Positions 1 through 6,284 of a stretch of DNA of 9,424 nt are shown piece after piece (within the stretch, counting starts at the first letter, position 1; every line of letters begins with the position of its first letter). The notes beneath the pieces are model-generated. The model saw nothing but the letters and a program-made list of their open reading frames with translations. It made no database searches and had not been told where the DNA came from. Origin of the DNA: Crocinitomix sp. (GTDB lineage: Bacteria > Bacteroidota > Bacteroidia > Flavobacteriales_D > Crocinitomicaceae); NCBI GenBank assembly GCA_020849935.1, contig JADZFJ010000569.1, positions 1-9,424 of the forward strand, given 5' to 3'. The position numbers were made by a program, and so were the translations under genes.

Positions 1-912
1 AACACTTGCCATCACCCAAACAACAATGATTTTTAAATCGGATTTTTCGTGCCTTGTCACAAAAAAACTGATGACCAATAAGACCAATTTAAACGCAAAG
101 ACGACGGTTAAAAAAAGTCGTTCGTTGCCGCCAATCGCTCCTTTTAAAAACATAAATACCGATTGATAATTTTGGACAAATTCCGTCGTAATTTCACCCG
201 CCCCTGATTTTGGAAGTACTTTCAAAAAATAGAACATCCATACTTCTGTTCCGCTTACCAACAAAGAAATCGCTGTCAATGATAAACACACCAACCCAAA
301 ATAAATGATCCCTCGCCATTTTTGTTTGAAAAATAAAAATCCAAACAAAATAATCGGAATAATTTTAAGCAAAACTGCTACTCCCCAAAAGAATCCCATG
401 CGCCAATAGCGTTCCTTTTTGTAGGCAATAAAACCTTCGACCAATAAAAAAAACAGCAAAAAATACACTTGTCCGAACAAAAAATTATTGCGGAAAGGAA
501 TGAAAAAAAGAAGGGGCAATAAGAAAATAAAAATCGGCTTGAGGGGATACAATTTCACCAAATTGCGCAAACTGAACAAAAATAAACCCAACGAAAGCAG
601 GTTAAAAAGGAGCTTCGCCGTTTGCAACGACACCAATGAAAATGGCGAAAAAAACAAGGCTAAAAAAGGGCTGTGTGGAGCATAACTCGTGTAAATTTCA
701 TTGGTGCCTTGGGCGGCAATTGCCAAATTAAAAGAATGCGGAAAATAAATAGACGAATCAAAAATTCCATCTTTCAAAAATGAGCCCGCGAAATAATAAT
801 TTGAAAAATCGTGTGGTTCAAAAAGATAGGCTTCGACTATCCAAACCAAGGCAAGACAAAAAAGAAAACTATACGAAATGAGGAGCCCATTTTTATCCCA
901 AATTTTTCTCAT
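1..912 (-). CDS. GT87/DUF2029-type membrane glycosyltransferase (partial, C-terminus beyond window)
   Basis: The minus strand stays open for 304 codons from an ATG at 912-910 to the left edge, so the end of the gene is missing. The protein is very hydrophobic with many membrane helices (about 11-28, 84-98, 103-115, 125-139, 146-163, 172-195, 202-220, 266-284). Motifs fit the GT87 (DUF2029) GT-C family, polyprenyl-phosphate-sugar-dependent mannosyltransferase-like: an acidic loop after helix 1 (HDFSNYYFAG, 34-43), YAPHSPF (77-83), a GQ motif entering a helix (LFGQVYFLL, 145-153), LLKIIP (181-186) and QNYQS (247-251), the counterpart of the family's NQS motif. From the family, it should add a sugar to a lipid or glycan on the periplasmic side of the inner membrane; donor and acceptor are unknown. 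It starts 3 bases after the stop of the heme lipoprotein, so the two are probably cotranscribed. Confidence 0.85.
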   Translation of the reverse strand, partial: MRKIWDKNGLLISYSFLFCLALVWIVEAYLFEPHDFSNYYFAGSFLKDGIFDSSIYFPHSFNLAIAAQGTNEIYTSYAPHSPFLALFFSPFSLVSLQTAKLLFNLLSLGLFLFSLRNLVKLYPLKPIFIFLLPLLFFIPFRNNFLFGQVYFLLFFLLVEGFIAYKKERYWRMGFFWGVAVLLKIIPIILFGFLFFKQKWRGIIYFGLVCLSLTAISLLVSGTEVWMFYFLKVLPKSGAGEITTEFVQNYQSVFMFLKGAIGGNERLFLTVVFAFKLVLLVISFFVTRHEKSDLKIIVVWVMASV

Positions 913-915
913 AAC

Positions 916-2040
916 CTATTGTAAGTGATTAACTTCCACCGCCGATTGGTTACGCACATTTGACGAAACTGATAAGGCTTGGTAAGGCTCAAAAGGAATC
1001 AAATCTTCCCGATCAAACAGGTTCACAAAAGCGGCATATTCGATATGGGTATGTCGCGGTAAACCCGCTAATTTTGTATTGACCTCCTCCACCGAAATAC
1101 CCCATTCCAAACTTAACCGTTCGGCCGACGGCTCCATAAATGTTATATATAAAAGTTCCGCCAAGGCATGGTGTTGGGTTTTTGAATAATCTACCCCACG
1201 ATTCAAATTGGCCCATTTCGCTGCTTGAGCAAAACGGAAAAAATACAAAGTATCGTACAATTGCGGATAGGTCAAATACCCATCAACGGTGGATTGTTCG
1301 GTAAATAATGGCTGAATTCCTGATTCGTGACACCACATACATTTGGCTGGTTTACCTGCTTCTGTTTTAGAAGGATCGGCACCGATAATTCGTTTTCCAT
1401 TGGCGTCAAAAATACCATACCGCATTTGACCGTTGGACATCATGTCAATAGTCTCAAATTCGGTGATTTCTCCGCTGATGGGATCTACTTCGTTAGAGAC
1501 AAAAAGTTGGTTTAGTCCCAATTGATCCGAAAACCGAATAATTCGGTGCGATGAAGAAATCGTTGAATTATCCACATAACCTGCCATTGGATCGAGCTCA
1601 TACTTCACCAATAAATCGTTCAAATTTTCAGGCATCTGAACAAACTCGTAATAATGTTCGCTCGCTCCAAGAATTAGTGCGACATACCGCCCCATGTCAA
1701 TGGCTCCCTTTCGCCGATACTCTTCGGTAAACTTTAATTTATGGTGTAAAATTTTAAGCTTTTCTTTGGCGTGAGCGGTAAATCCCAATTGTTCAAGATC
1801 CAACAAAACCTGGTTATTTGGCACTTGCATTTGGTAAAGATTTTGCGTCGTCTCGGCACCAATATAAGACAAGGCCCATTCTAACCCTATCATCGATTTA
1901 TGGAGACTGTCCGCAGGATAACCTTTGTACCAGACCAACATTATTTTTGATTCATCAATGGAAAAATCTGGATCTTTTGAACACGATTGTTGCCCAATTA
2001 GGACAAAAAAAAGCATAAAAATCACCAATAATTGCCGCAT
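916..2040 (-). CDS. Lipoprotein with a single c-type heme motif
   Basis: This 374-residue protein starts with a hydrophobic signal (MRQLLVIFMLFFVLIGQQSC) whose Cys20 is the probable lipidation site. The lipobox is loose, but S-C-S-K-D is a common Bacteroidota lipoprotein beginning. The K-D-x-D after the Cys partly resembles the surface lipoprotein export signal described in this phylum, so surface display is possible. A lone CxxCH (C234-M-W-C237-H238) can carry one covalent heme c with His238 as an axial ligand; several Met residues could be the second ligand. The region before it (about 150-233) is not a family I recognise. The gene is first in a likely two-gene operon, 3 bases before the GT87 gene, with a promoter 20 bases upstream. 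It could be an electron-transfer or heme-sensing lipoprotein. The heme motif is seen; the function is not known. Confidence 0.8.
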   Translation of the reverse strand: MRQLLVIFMLFFVLIGQQSCSKDPDFSIDESKIMLVWYKGYPADSLHKSMIGLEWALSYIGAETTQNLYQMQVPNNQVLLDLEQLGFTAHAKEKLKILHHKLKFTEEYRRKGAIDMGRYVALILGASEHYYEFVQMPENLNDLLVKYELDPMAGYVDNSTISSSHRIIRFSDQLGLNQLFVSNEVDPISGEITEFETIDMMSNGQMRYGIFDANGKRIIGADPSKTEAGKPAKCMWCHESGIQPLFTEQSTVDGYLTYPQLYDTLYFFRFAQAAKWANLNRGVDYSKTQHHALAELLYITFMEPSAERLSLEWGISVEEVNTKLAGLPRHTHIEYAAFVNLFDREDLIPFEPYQALSVSSNVRNQSAVEVNHLQ

Positions 2041-2060
2041 AGTAACCGAATGGAATGATT

Positions 2061-2068
2061 CAAATTTA
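2061..2068 (-). promoter_or_regulatory. Bacteroidota -7 promoter element for the heme lipoprotein operon
   Basis: Read on the minus strand this is TAAATTTG, an exact match to the Bacteroidota -7 consensus TAnnTTTG. It lies 20 bases upstream of the ATG at 2040, giving a short leader. No clear TTG -33 element is seen at the usual distance; the upstream sequence is T-rich instead. Confidence 0.55.
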
Positions 2069-2106
2069 CTAAAAATAAATAAACGTGTTTAATTTAGTTT
2101 AAGGAT

Positions 2107-2249
2107 AGAACGCGGATTGGGCGGATTTTCGCGGATTTTCGCGGATTTAATCTTTGTTAAAAGTTATAAAAACCTTAAAGGCACGAACGGGACGTTCGCG
2201 CCAGCCTTGCTGCGTAATCTGCGGGAGACAAAAAAAGATTTTAGTTGAT
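2107..2249. repeat. Repeat unit 1 (143 bp)
   Basis: This unit is the most divergent in its 5' part: it reads AACGCGGATTGGGCGG and then has two GCGGATTTTC steps, and AATCTTTGTTAAAAGTTATAAA replaces a more conserved stretch in the other two. Its hairpin is 2180-2189 (GGCACGAACG), loop GGA 2190-2192, and 2193-2202 (CGTTCGCGCC): ten positions with one A-C mismatch on the plus strand, which would be a G-U pair in a minus-strand transcript. Confidence 0.9.
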
Positions 2250-2390
2250 AGAACGCGGATGACGCGGATTAGGCGGATTTTCGCGGATTTAATCCTAGTT
2301 AAAACGTATAAAAACCTTAAAGGCACGAACGGGACGTTCGCGCCAGCCTTGCTGCGTAATCTGCGGGAGACAAAAAAGATTTTAGGTAAT
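2250..2390. repeat. Repeat unit 2 (141 bp)
   Basis: This unit has an extra ATGACGCGGATTAGGCGG step in its 5' block. Its hairpin has the same sequence as unit 1 (arms 2322-2331 and 2335-2344, loop 2332-2334), while its A/T-rich middle is identical to that of unit 3 (TTAATCCTAGTTAAAACG and on). Confidence 0.9.
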
Positions 2391-2522
2391 AGAACGCGGA
2401 TTAGGCGGATTTTCGCGGATTTAATCCTAGTTAAAACGTATAAAAACCTTAAGGGCACGAGCGGGACGCTCGCGCCAGCCTTGCTGCGTAATCTGCGGGA
2501 GACAAAAAAAACGATTTTGGGT
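2391..2522. repeat. Repeat unit 3 (~132 bp) with a covarying hairpin
   Basis: This unit is the shortest in its 5' block (a single AACGCGGATTAGGCGG followed by GCGGATTTAAT). Its hairpin arms are 2454-2463 (GGCACGAGCG) and 2467-2476 (CGCTCGCGCC) around the same GGA loop. Compared with units 1 and 2, one A-T pair has become G-C by changes on both arms (2461 and 2469), so the stem is kept. The right edge is blurred: the run after GACAAAAAAAACGATTTT drifts into GTGAACGGAAT, which faintly resembles the start of another unit. Confidence 0.9.
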
Positions 2523-2580
2523 GAACGGAATAGATTCCCTATAAAACAACCGTAAACAATTAAGATCGTCAAAGAATTAC

Positions 2581-2588
2581 TATATTTG
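2581..2588 (+). promoter_or_regulatory. Bacteroidota -7 promoter element for the radical SAM / methyltransferase operon
   Basis: TATATTTG matches TAnnTTTG exactly and lies about 50 bases upstream of the TTG start at 2640. It sits just past the last repeat unit, so the repeats lie upstream of the transcription start and not in the leader. No convincing TTG -33 box is seen. Confidence 0.5.
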
Positions 2589-2639
2589 AAACAGAAGTGA
2601 AGGCCTAAAAAAGCGAGATTTTACTAAACACATAGGACA

Positions 2640-4157
2640 TTGACGAATCGAAAAATAATACTATTTAACCCCAAAAGTGGGCGCTGGAAACACCGAGTTC
2701 CGAATTCCATTTTGAAAGTTGCGGCTTCGGTGAGTGATCAATATCACGTTGATTATGTGGATGGTAATCTCGAAGATAATCCTTGGGAAACGATTAAAAG
2801 TTTCCTTGAAAAAGGCGAACATCGCTATTTTGGAGTAACGGTGATGCCCGGTCCTCAATTAAAACAGGCGATTCCGATTAGTAAAAAAGTGCGGGAACAT
2901 TTTCCGGAAATTAAAATTATTTGGGGAGGGTATTTTGCAACAAATCATTGTAATGTGGTGCTTGAAAGTGGTTTTGTTGATGTGGTGGTGGCTGGTCCAG
3001 GTGATACTGCTTTTCCAAATTTATTAAACGCTTGGGAAAACAATTTGCCCTTGGACGAGATTAAAAACTTGATTTATCGCGACGCAAGTAATAAAATCAT
3101 CAAAACAAAAAAAGAAGAATTATTGGACCAAGATACCTTGCCGCAAATGCCCTATACTAATTTTAACCAGCACTACCCGATTCAAAGGTATTTGGCGAAA
3201 ACGTTTATGGGCAAAAAAACAATGGCGTATCACTCCAGTTTTGGTTGCCCATTCACCTGCTCATTTTGTGCAGTGGTGCCGATTTATAATGCGCGATGGA
3301 AAGGAGAATCTGCCGAAAAAATGTACCATGAAATTAAATGGTTAAAAGATAATTATGGTGTCGATTCGTTAGAGTTTCACGACAATAATTTTTTTACTTC
3401 GCGCAAACGGGTGGTTGAATTTTCTAAATTAATGTTGCATGAAAACATGGGTTGGTGGGGCGAAGGTCGGATTGATACCTTGGATAAATACAGCGACGAA
3501 GATTTGCAATTAATGGCGGATGCAGGATGTAAAATGATCTTTTTTGGCGCAGAAAGTGGCAGCGATGAAGTCTTGAAACAAATGGACAAAGGGGGAACGC
3601 AAACGGCTGAACAAATTGAGAAGTTTGCGACACGGTTGAGTAAGTTCAACATCGTGCCTGAATATTCGTTTGTCTTGGGCTTACCCGGCAAAAGCGAAGC
3701 CCAAGTAATGAAACAAATCAATGAAGACATTCGTTTTATTAAAAAATTGAAACGTCTCAACGCCAGCACAGAAATCATCATTTATTTATACAGTCCTGTG
3801 CCAACCGAAGGTTCAGAATTGCACGACCAAATTACCAAAGCAGGATTCCATTTCCCAGCGACTTTAGAAGATTGGTTGGATCCGTCTTGGGAAAATTTCG
3901 ATTTAAGAAAAAATCCACTAACACCTTGGTTAACGCCTAAAATGGTGGATCGTGTTAAGAATTTTGAAACGGTGTTAAATGGGTATCCTCCTACAGTTTC
4001 CGATTTTAGGGTAAAAGGAGCAAAACGGTTTATTTTGCGTGCTTCTTCTTGGTTTAGATACAAAACTGGATTTTATAAGTATCCTTACGAGATTAAAGTC
4101 CTCCATAAAATTTGGAAATATCGCCAACCAGAAATAGAAGGTTTTTACAGTGAATAA
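2640..4157 (+). CDS. B12-binding-domain radical SAM enzyme
   Basis: This 505-residue protein has an N-terminal Rossmann-like half of the cobalamin-binding type (about 1-140), with IIWGGYFA (93-100) and VDVVVAGPGDTAFPNLL (113-129), the usual VD-hV-GxGE-F-LL segment. It lacks a DxHxxG motif, as in class B radical SAM proteins that bind cobalamin without a His ligand. The radical SAM core follows with C203-P-F-T-C207-S-F-C210 for the 4Fe-4S cluster, an acidic HDNNFF strand (247-252), FFGAESGSDEVL (301-312) and VLGLPGK (345-351). A basic, aromatic tail covers about 430-505. The start is TTG at 2640: the frame has a stop at 2625-2627 and no ATG before residue 69, and AGGA lies just upstream. The family includes methylases and ring or lipid-modifying enzymes; the substrate cannot be read here. 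The next gene overlaps its end. Confidence 0.88.
   Translation: MTNRKIILFNPKSGRWKHRVPNSILKVAASVSDQYHVDYVDGNLEDNPWETIKSFLEKGEHRYFGVTVMPGPQLKQAIPISKKVREHFPEIKIIWGGYFATNHCNVVLESGFVDVVVAGPGDTAFPNLLNAWENNLPLDEIKNLIYRDASNKIIKTKKEELLDQDTLPQMPYTNFNQHYPIQRYLAKTFMGKKTMAYHSSFGCPFTCSFCAVVPIYNARWKGESAEKMYHEIKWLKDNYGVDSLEFHDNNFFTSRKRVVEFSKLMLHENMGWWGEGRIDTLDKYSDEDLQLMADAGCKMIFFGAESGSDEVLKQMDKGGTQTAEQIEKFATRLSKFNIVPEYSFVLGLPGKSEAQVMKQINEDIRFIKKLKRLNASTEIIIYLYSPVPTEGSELHDQITKAGFHFPATLEDWLDPSWENFDLRKNPLTPWLTPKMVDRVKNFETVLNGYPPTVSDFRVKGAKRFILRASSWFRYKTGFYKYPYEIKVLHKIWKYRQPEIEGFYSE
4136..4141 (+). promoter_or_regulatory. Ribosome binding site favouring the GTG start of the methyltransferase
   Basis: AGAAGG lies 8 bases before GTG 4150, good Shine-Dalgarno spacing. 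The competing in-frame ATG at 4162 has only an AAGGG directly against it, too close to act. This favours the GTG start and an 8-base overlap with the upstream gene. Confidence 0.5.
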
Positions 4158-4830
4158 GGGCATGCGAAGGATTCCTGCCAAAATAATTAGTCCTGCTTTG
4201 CAGTTTTTTATTCGCCATTATTTTAAAAAAGCGCGACCGTATCGGTACAAAAAAATAAAAATCACGGTTTTGCCGGGGGTCTTTTTTCCGCATTTTACCC
4301 TTAGCACCAAATTGTTGCTTCAGTTTTTAGAAACCAAACAACTCGACAAAAAATCCTTTTTAGAATTAGGTTGCGGCACTGGCATCATCAGTGTTTTTGC
4401 CGCACAAAAAGGGGCGATGGTGACCGCTTCGGATATCAACCCGCAAGCTATTAAAAATGCCGAATTGAATGCGCATAAAAATGCCGTTTCGATTCAAACG
4501 GTTTTATCCGACCTCTTTGAAAAAATACCACCGCAACAATTTGATACCATTGTCATTAATCCTCCTTATTACCCGCGCCAACCAAAAAATGATGCCGAAA
4601 AAGCTTGGTTTTGTGGCGAAGAATTTGAATATTTCGAAAAATTATTCCCTACCCTCCCCGCTTATTTTCATTCGAACAGTGAGGTTTATATGATTCTTTC
4701 CGAAGATTGTAAATTCGAGCGAATCCAAACTATCGCCGAAAAAAGCAAGCTAAAATTTGAAGTGGTTGACAAAAAAAGAAAATGGGGAGAGTTTAGTTTG
4801 ATTTATCGAATTAGGACTTCAAAAAGTTAA
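4150..4830 (+). CDS. NPPY-type class I SAM-dependent methyltransferase
   Basis: This 226-residue protein has a seven-strand methyltransferase fold. Motif I is LELGCGTG (71-78), the acidic end of strand 2 is ASDINPQAI (93-101) and the catalytic loop is NPPYYP (137-142). An NPPY loop marks enzymes that methylate a planar nitrogen (glutamine, adenine or guanine, as in PrmC/HemK, TrmN6 and RsmC); LPGVFFPHFTLST (41-53) also resembles the stretch before motif I in HemK-like enzymes. It is shorter than PrmC and lacks that protein's N-terminal helical domain, so it is not the housekeeping release-factor enzyme. It overlaps the radical SAM gene by 8 bases if GTG 4150 is used, or follows it by 4 bases from ATG 4162, so the two are almost certainly cotranscribed. 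The substrate may be small or protein; this is unknown. Confidence 0.85.
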   Translation: MNKGMRRIPAKIISPALQFFIRHYFKKARPYRYKKIKITVLPGVFFPHFTLSTKLLLQFLETKQLDKKSFLELGCGTGIISVFAAQKGAMVTASDINPQAIKNAELNAHKNAVSIQTVLSDLFEKIPPQQFDTIVINPPYYPRQPKNDAEKAWFCGEEFEYFEKLFPTLPAYFHSNSEVYMILSEDCKFERIQTIAEKSKLKFEVVDKKRKWGEFSLIYRIRTSKS

Positions 4831-4929
4831 AACGATGAAGCAAACTAAAATATTGAATAAAAGCACCATATCAAAAGTAAACTAATTCGCGGAATGATTA
4901 ACTTAAAAAACCAACTGCCCTATAAGTTT

Positions 4930-5556
4930 ATGAACCATCATTTTTACATTATTTTAATTGGGTTTTTACTAATTGGATGCAATAATTCGTCTTCAGAAAA
5001 CACCACCGAGGAAACTGAAAAAGTTGTTCCTTTAGCAGACACAACGCCAGTTTACAAAGATCCAATTTTCGAAATGCACCAAGATTTTGACACCTTAGTT
5101 TTTGATGACGTAAATAATGACAAAAGCCAAGACACAGTGATTATAGTTTCTCCGATGCATGCATATCTACACCCTGAGTACGATGGTGGGGGATGCGAAG
5201 ATGATAGCTGTTTAACACAAGTGTTTTTTAGTTTTACTAAATTCAAATTGAATCATCTGAATGCACTAGGTTTTCAAACTTTCTTTCCAACAGGTGATTT
5301 AAACTCAGATGGAATTTCAGAGTTTGCCTTTATTCCAAAATGGTTCCAGAGTTGTTGGCAAGGGTTGTATGTTTATAGTTTGACAAAAAATGGCTGGAAG
5401 AAAATAGGAAGAGGTACTGTCTTTGCTTGTAAAGAAGAAGATTGGTCTCGCAGAATTACTAAAATTAACAACCATTCGTTCACCATGATTTCAACTGAAT
5501 TGTTTAGCGATGAGTTAGGTACAAATGTCGACACAGCAATTGTAATTAAATGGTGA
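4930..5556 (+). CDS. Small lipoprotein with two Asp-rich, calcium-loop-like motifs
   Basis: An ATG at 4894 opens the frame, but starting at ATG 4930 gives a clean lipoprotein signal (MNHHFYIILIGFLLIGC, Cys17), so 4930 is preferred; the mature protein would be about 192 residues. After a Ser/Thr/Glu-rich linker come two Asp-rich loops, DVNNDKSQD (about 60-68) and DLNSDGISE (about 123-131). The second fits the DxNxDGxxE pattern of FG-GAP/EF-hand-like calcium loops in exported proteins. Four further Cys (about 89, 94, 142, 167) could form two disulfides. There is no run of acidic residues directly after Cys17, so a periplasm-facing anchor is more likely than surface display. I do not recognise the family. 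It lies 99 bases after the methyltransferase with no clear promoter of its own, so it may be read through from there. Confidence 0.72.
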   Translation: MNHHFYIILIGFLLIGCNNSSSENTTEETEKVVPLADTTPVYKDPIFEMHQDFDTLVFDDVNNDKSQDTVIIVSPMHAYLHPEYDGGGCEDDSCLTQVFFSFTKFKLNHLNALGFQTFFPTGDLNSDGISEFAFIPKWFQSCWQGLYVYSLTKNGWKKIGRGTVFACKEEDWSRRITKINNHSFTMISTELFSDELGTNVDTAIVIKW

Positions 5557-5591
5557 TAAACTGCGAATAAAAATAATTAAAGAATAAGTAG

Positions 5592-5769
5592 CAAAATTCA
5601 ATTAATTTAGAGCGATTCTCAAACCATTTTACGCTTTTTTTACATCGACAAAAATATAATTACCATTTATGAGGCATATTATTACAATGATGGTTGCACC
5701 CTCTATCAATCATTCAAAATTAGAGTGAAATCGGAGGGTAAAATTGAAATTAAGGAATTAAAGAAATGA
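5592..5769 (+). pseudogene. Remnant of a frameshifted gene (C-terminal fragment)
   Basis: This stretch reads like protein in two successive frames but has no start codon. In the first frame 5592-5639 gives NSINLERFSNHFTLF. At a run of seven T (5635-5641) the frame must shift: removing one T leads straight into YIDKNIITIYEAYYYNDG and on to SFKIRVKSEGKIEIKELKK, ending at TGA 5767-5769. The composition is protein-like, with regular hydrophobic/aromatic alternation and a Lys-rich end. The stop overlaps the ATG of the next gene as ATGA, the sign of a former operon. A stop at 5589-5591 closes the frame upstream and no N-terminal part is present. The family is not recognised. It could also be a chance open stretch; the ATGA junction and the smooth frame joining argue against that. 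Confidence 0.5.
5752..5756 (+). promoter_or_regulatory. Ribosome binding site of the 158-residue unknown protein
   Basis: AAGGA lies 9 bases before ATG 5766. It is one of the few clear Shine-Dalgarno sites in the window and sits inside the tail of the upstream remnant, so the gene could be translated without its former partner. Confidence 0.45.
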
Positions 5770-6242
5770 ATAAAAACGAAGAATACCAAGGATATTTTGC
5801 TGATTGTTATGTTATAAGTAATAATAGAACGAAGACCTTTATTTCGGATTTTCTTGACGCATTTGTTCCAAACCGCGAAGAAAGTGCGGCGTGTTATGAG
5901 CTCCCTCAATATGGAAAAGATACGCAACAAATTTTTAATTCTACTGAAGACATAATTGATTTTTTGATCGAAAAACCAACAGAAGAATACTCAATTTATT
6001 GGCGAAATATAGAGATTTCAGATTTGCGACACATCATATGTTTTTTCACAAACGATGGGAACGTTATCTTTGGTATTTCAACGGAAACAAAATATTCAAA
6101 CACAGAAATTGAAGATGCCGTTTTTAAGCGAATGCAGGACTTTCTTGGAAGCAATGAAGGATATATAACATATGAATCTACTCCACCACGAAACCGATCT
6201 GAATTTCTAGAATTAGTAAAATCGAATAAAAAATCATTCTAG
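5766..6242 (+). CDS. Unrecognised 158-residue cytoplasmic protein
   Basis: The protein has no signal peptide or membrane helix and is acidic overall with a Lys-rich end (SNKKSF). Recognisable segments are ADCYVISNN (12-20), FLDAFVPNREESAACYELP (29-47), a YSIYWRN strand (75-81) and a beta hairpin HIICFFTNDGNVIFGIS (89-105), followed by a helix and a short C-terminal strand. Size, acidity and the alternating beta layout are what one sees in many small accessory proteins, including immunity proteins, but nothing here proves that. The start is supported by AAGGA at 5752-5756 and by the ATGA overlap with the broken upstream gene. Parts are unusually AT-rich: 5941-6000 has 16 G/C of 60, against 28 of 60 for 4561-4620 in the methyltransferase gene. 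It ends convergently with the second radical SAM gene, 42 bases away. Confidence 0.7.
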   Translation: MNKNEEYQGYFADCYVISNNRTKTFISDFLDAFVPNREESAACYELPQYGKDTQQIFNSTEDIIDFLIEKPTEEYSIYWRNIEISDLRHIICFFTNDGNVIFGISTETKYSNTEIEDAVFKRMQDFLGSNEGYITYESTPPRNRSEFLELVKSNKKSF

Positions 6243-6284
6243 TAACAAAAATCTAGTCCAAGTATTCGAAGTTATATTCTCCAA

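Larger units (their letters stand above)
2107..2522. repeat. Array of three tandem ~140-bp hairpin repeats
   Basis: Three near-identical units begin at 2107, 2250 and 2391 and follow each other without spacers. Each unit has, in order: a block of short GCGGATT-type words (AACGCGGATT, GCGGATTTTCGCGGATTTAAT); an A/T-rich stretch ending AAAAACCTTAA; a GC-rich hairpin GGCACGAACG-GGA-CGTTCGCGCC; then CAGCCTTGCTGCG TAATCTGCGGG and GAGACAAAAAA. The number of GCGGATT words differs between units. The array fills most of the divergent gap between the heme lipoprotein and radical SAM genes. Reading frames open across it on both strands only because it is repetitive; their translations repeat the same phrase and are not taken as genes. 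It resembles a REP/MITE-like intergenic element. No transposase is nearby. Confidence 0.93.

Noticed and set aside
488..685. Open frame on the plus strand inside the GT87 gene
   Set aside because: It is a Lys/Asn-rich shadow of the well-supported membrane protein on the other strand.
2107..2522. CRISPR array
   Set aside because: The units are ~140 bp and directly adjacent, with no unique spacers of constant size, and no cas genes are nearby.
2147..2572. Long open frames on both strands across the repeat array (2147-2572 minus, 2154-2555 plus)
   Set aside because: The translations simply repeat one phrase per repeat unit, are Arg/Lys-rich, and lack any domain; they are a by-product of the repeats.
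3377..4063. Minus-strand frames opposite the first radical SAM gene (for example 3377-3781 and 3782-4063)
   Set aside because: They are antisense shadows of a gene with clear family motifs and have no domains of their own.
2640..4157. Assigning a named product (for example a BchE- or hopanoid-type enzyme)
   Set aside because: Only general B12-binding and radical SAM motifs are visible; nothing specific to a named subfamily could be identified by eye.
4835..4885. Tiny frame (16 codons) between the methyltransferase and lipoprotein genes
   Set aside because: It has no ribosome binding site or recognisable sequence and is expected by chance in AT-rich DNA.
4894..4929. N-terminal extension of the lipoprotein from ATG 4894
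   Set aside because: It would put 12 polar residues before a signal peptide that is complete from ATG 4930.
6243..6284. Terminator between the convergent genes
   Set aside because: No GC-rich stem with a following T-run is visible in the 42 bases; any pairing is weak.
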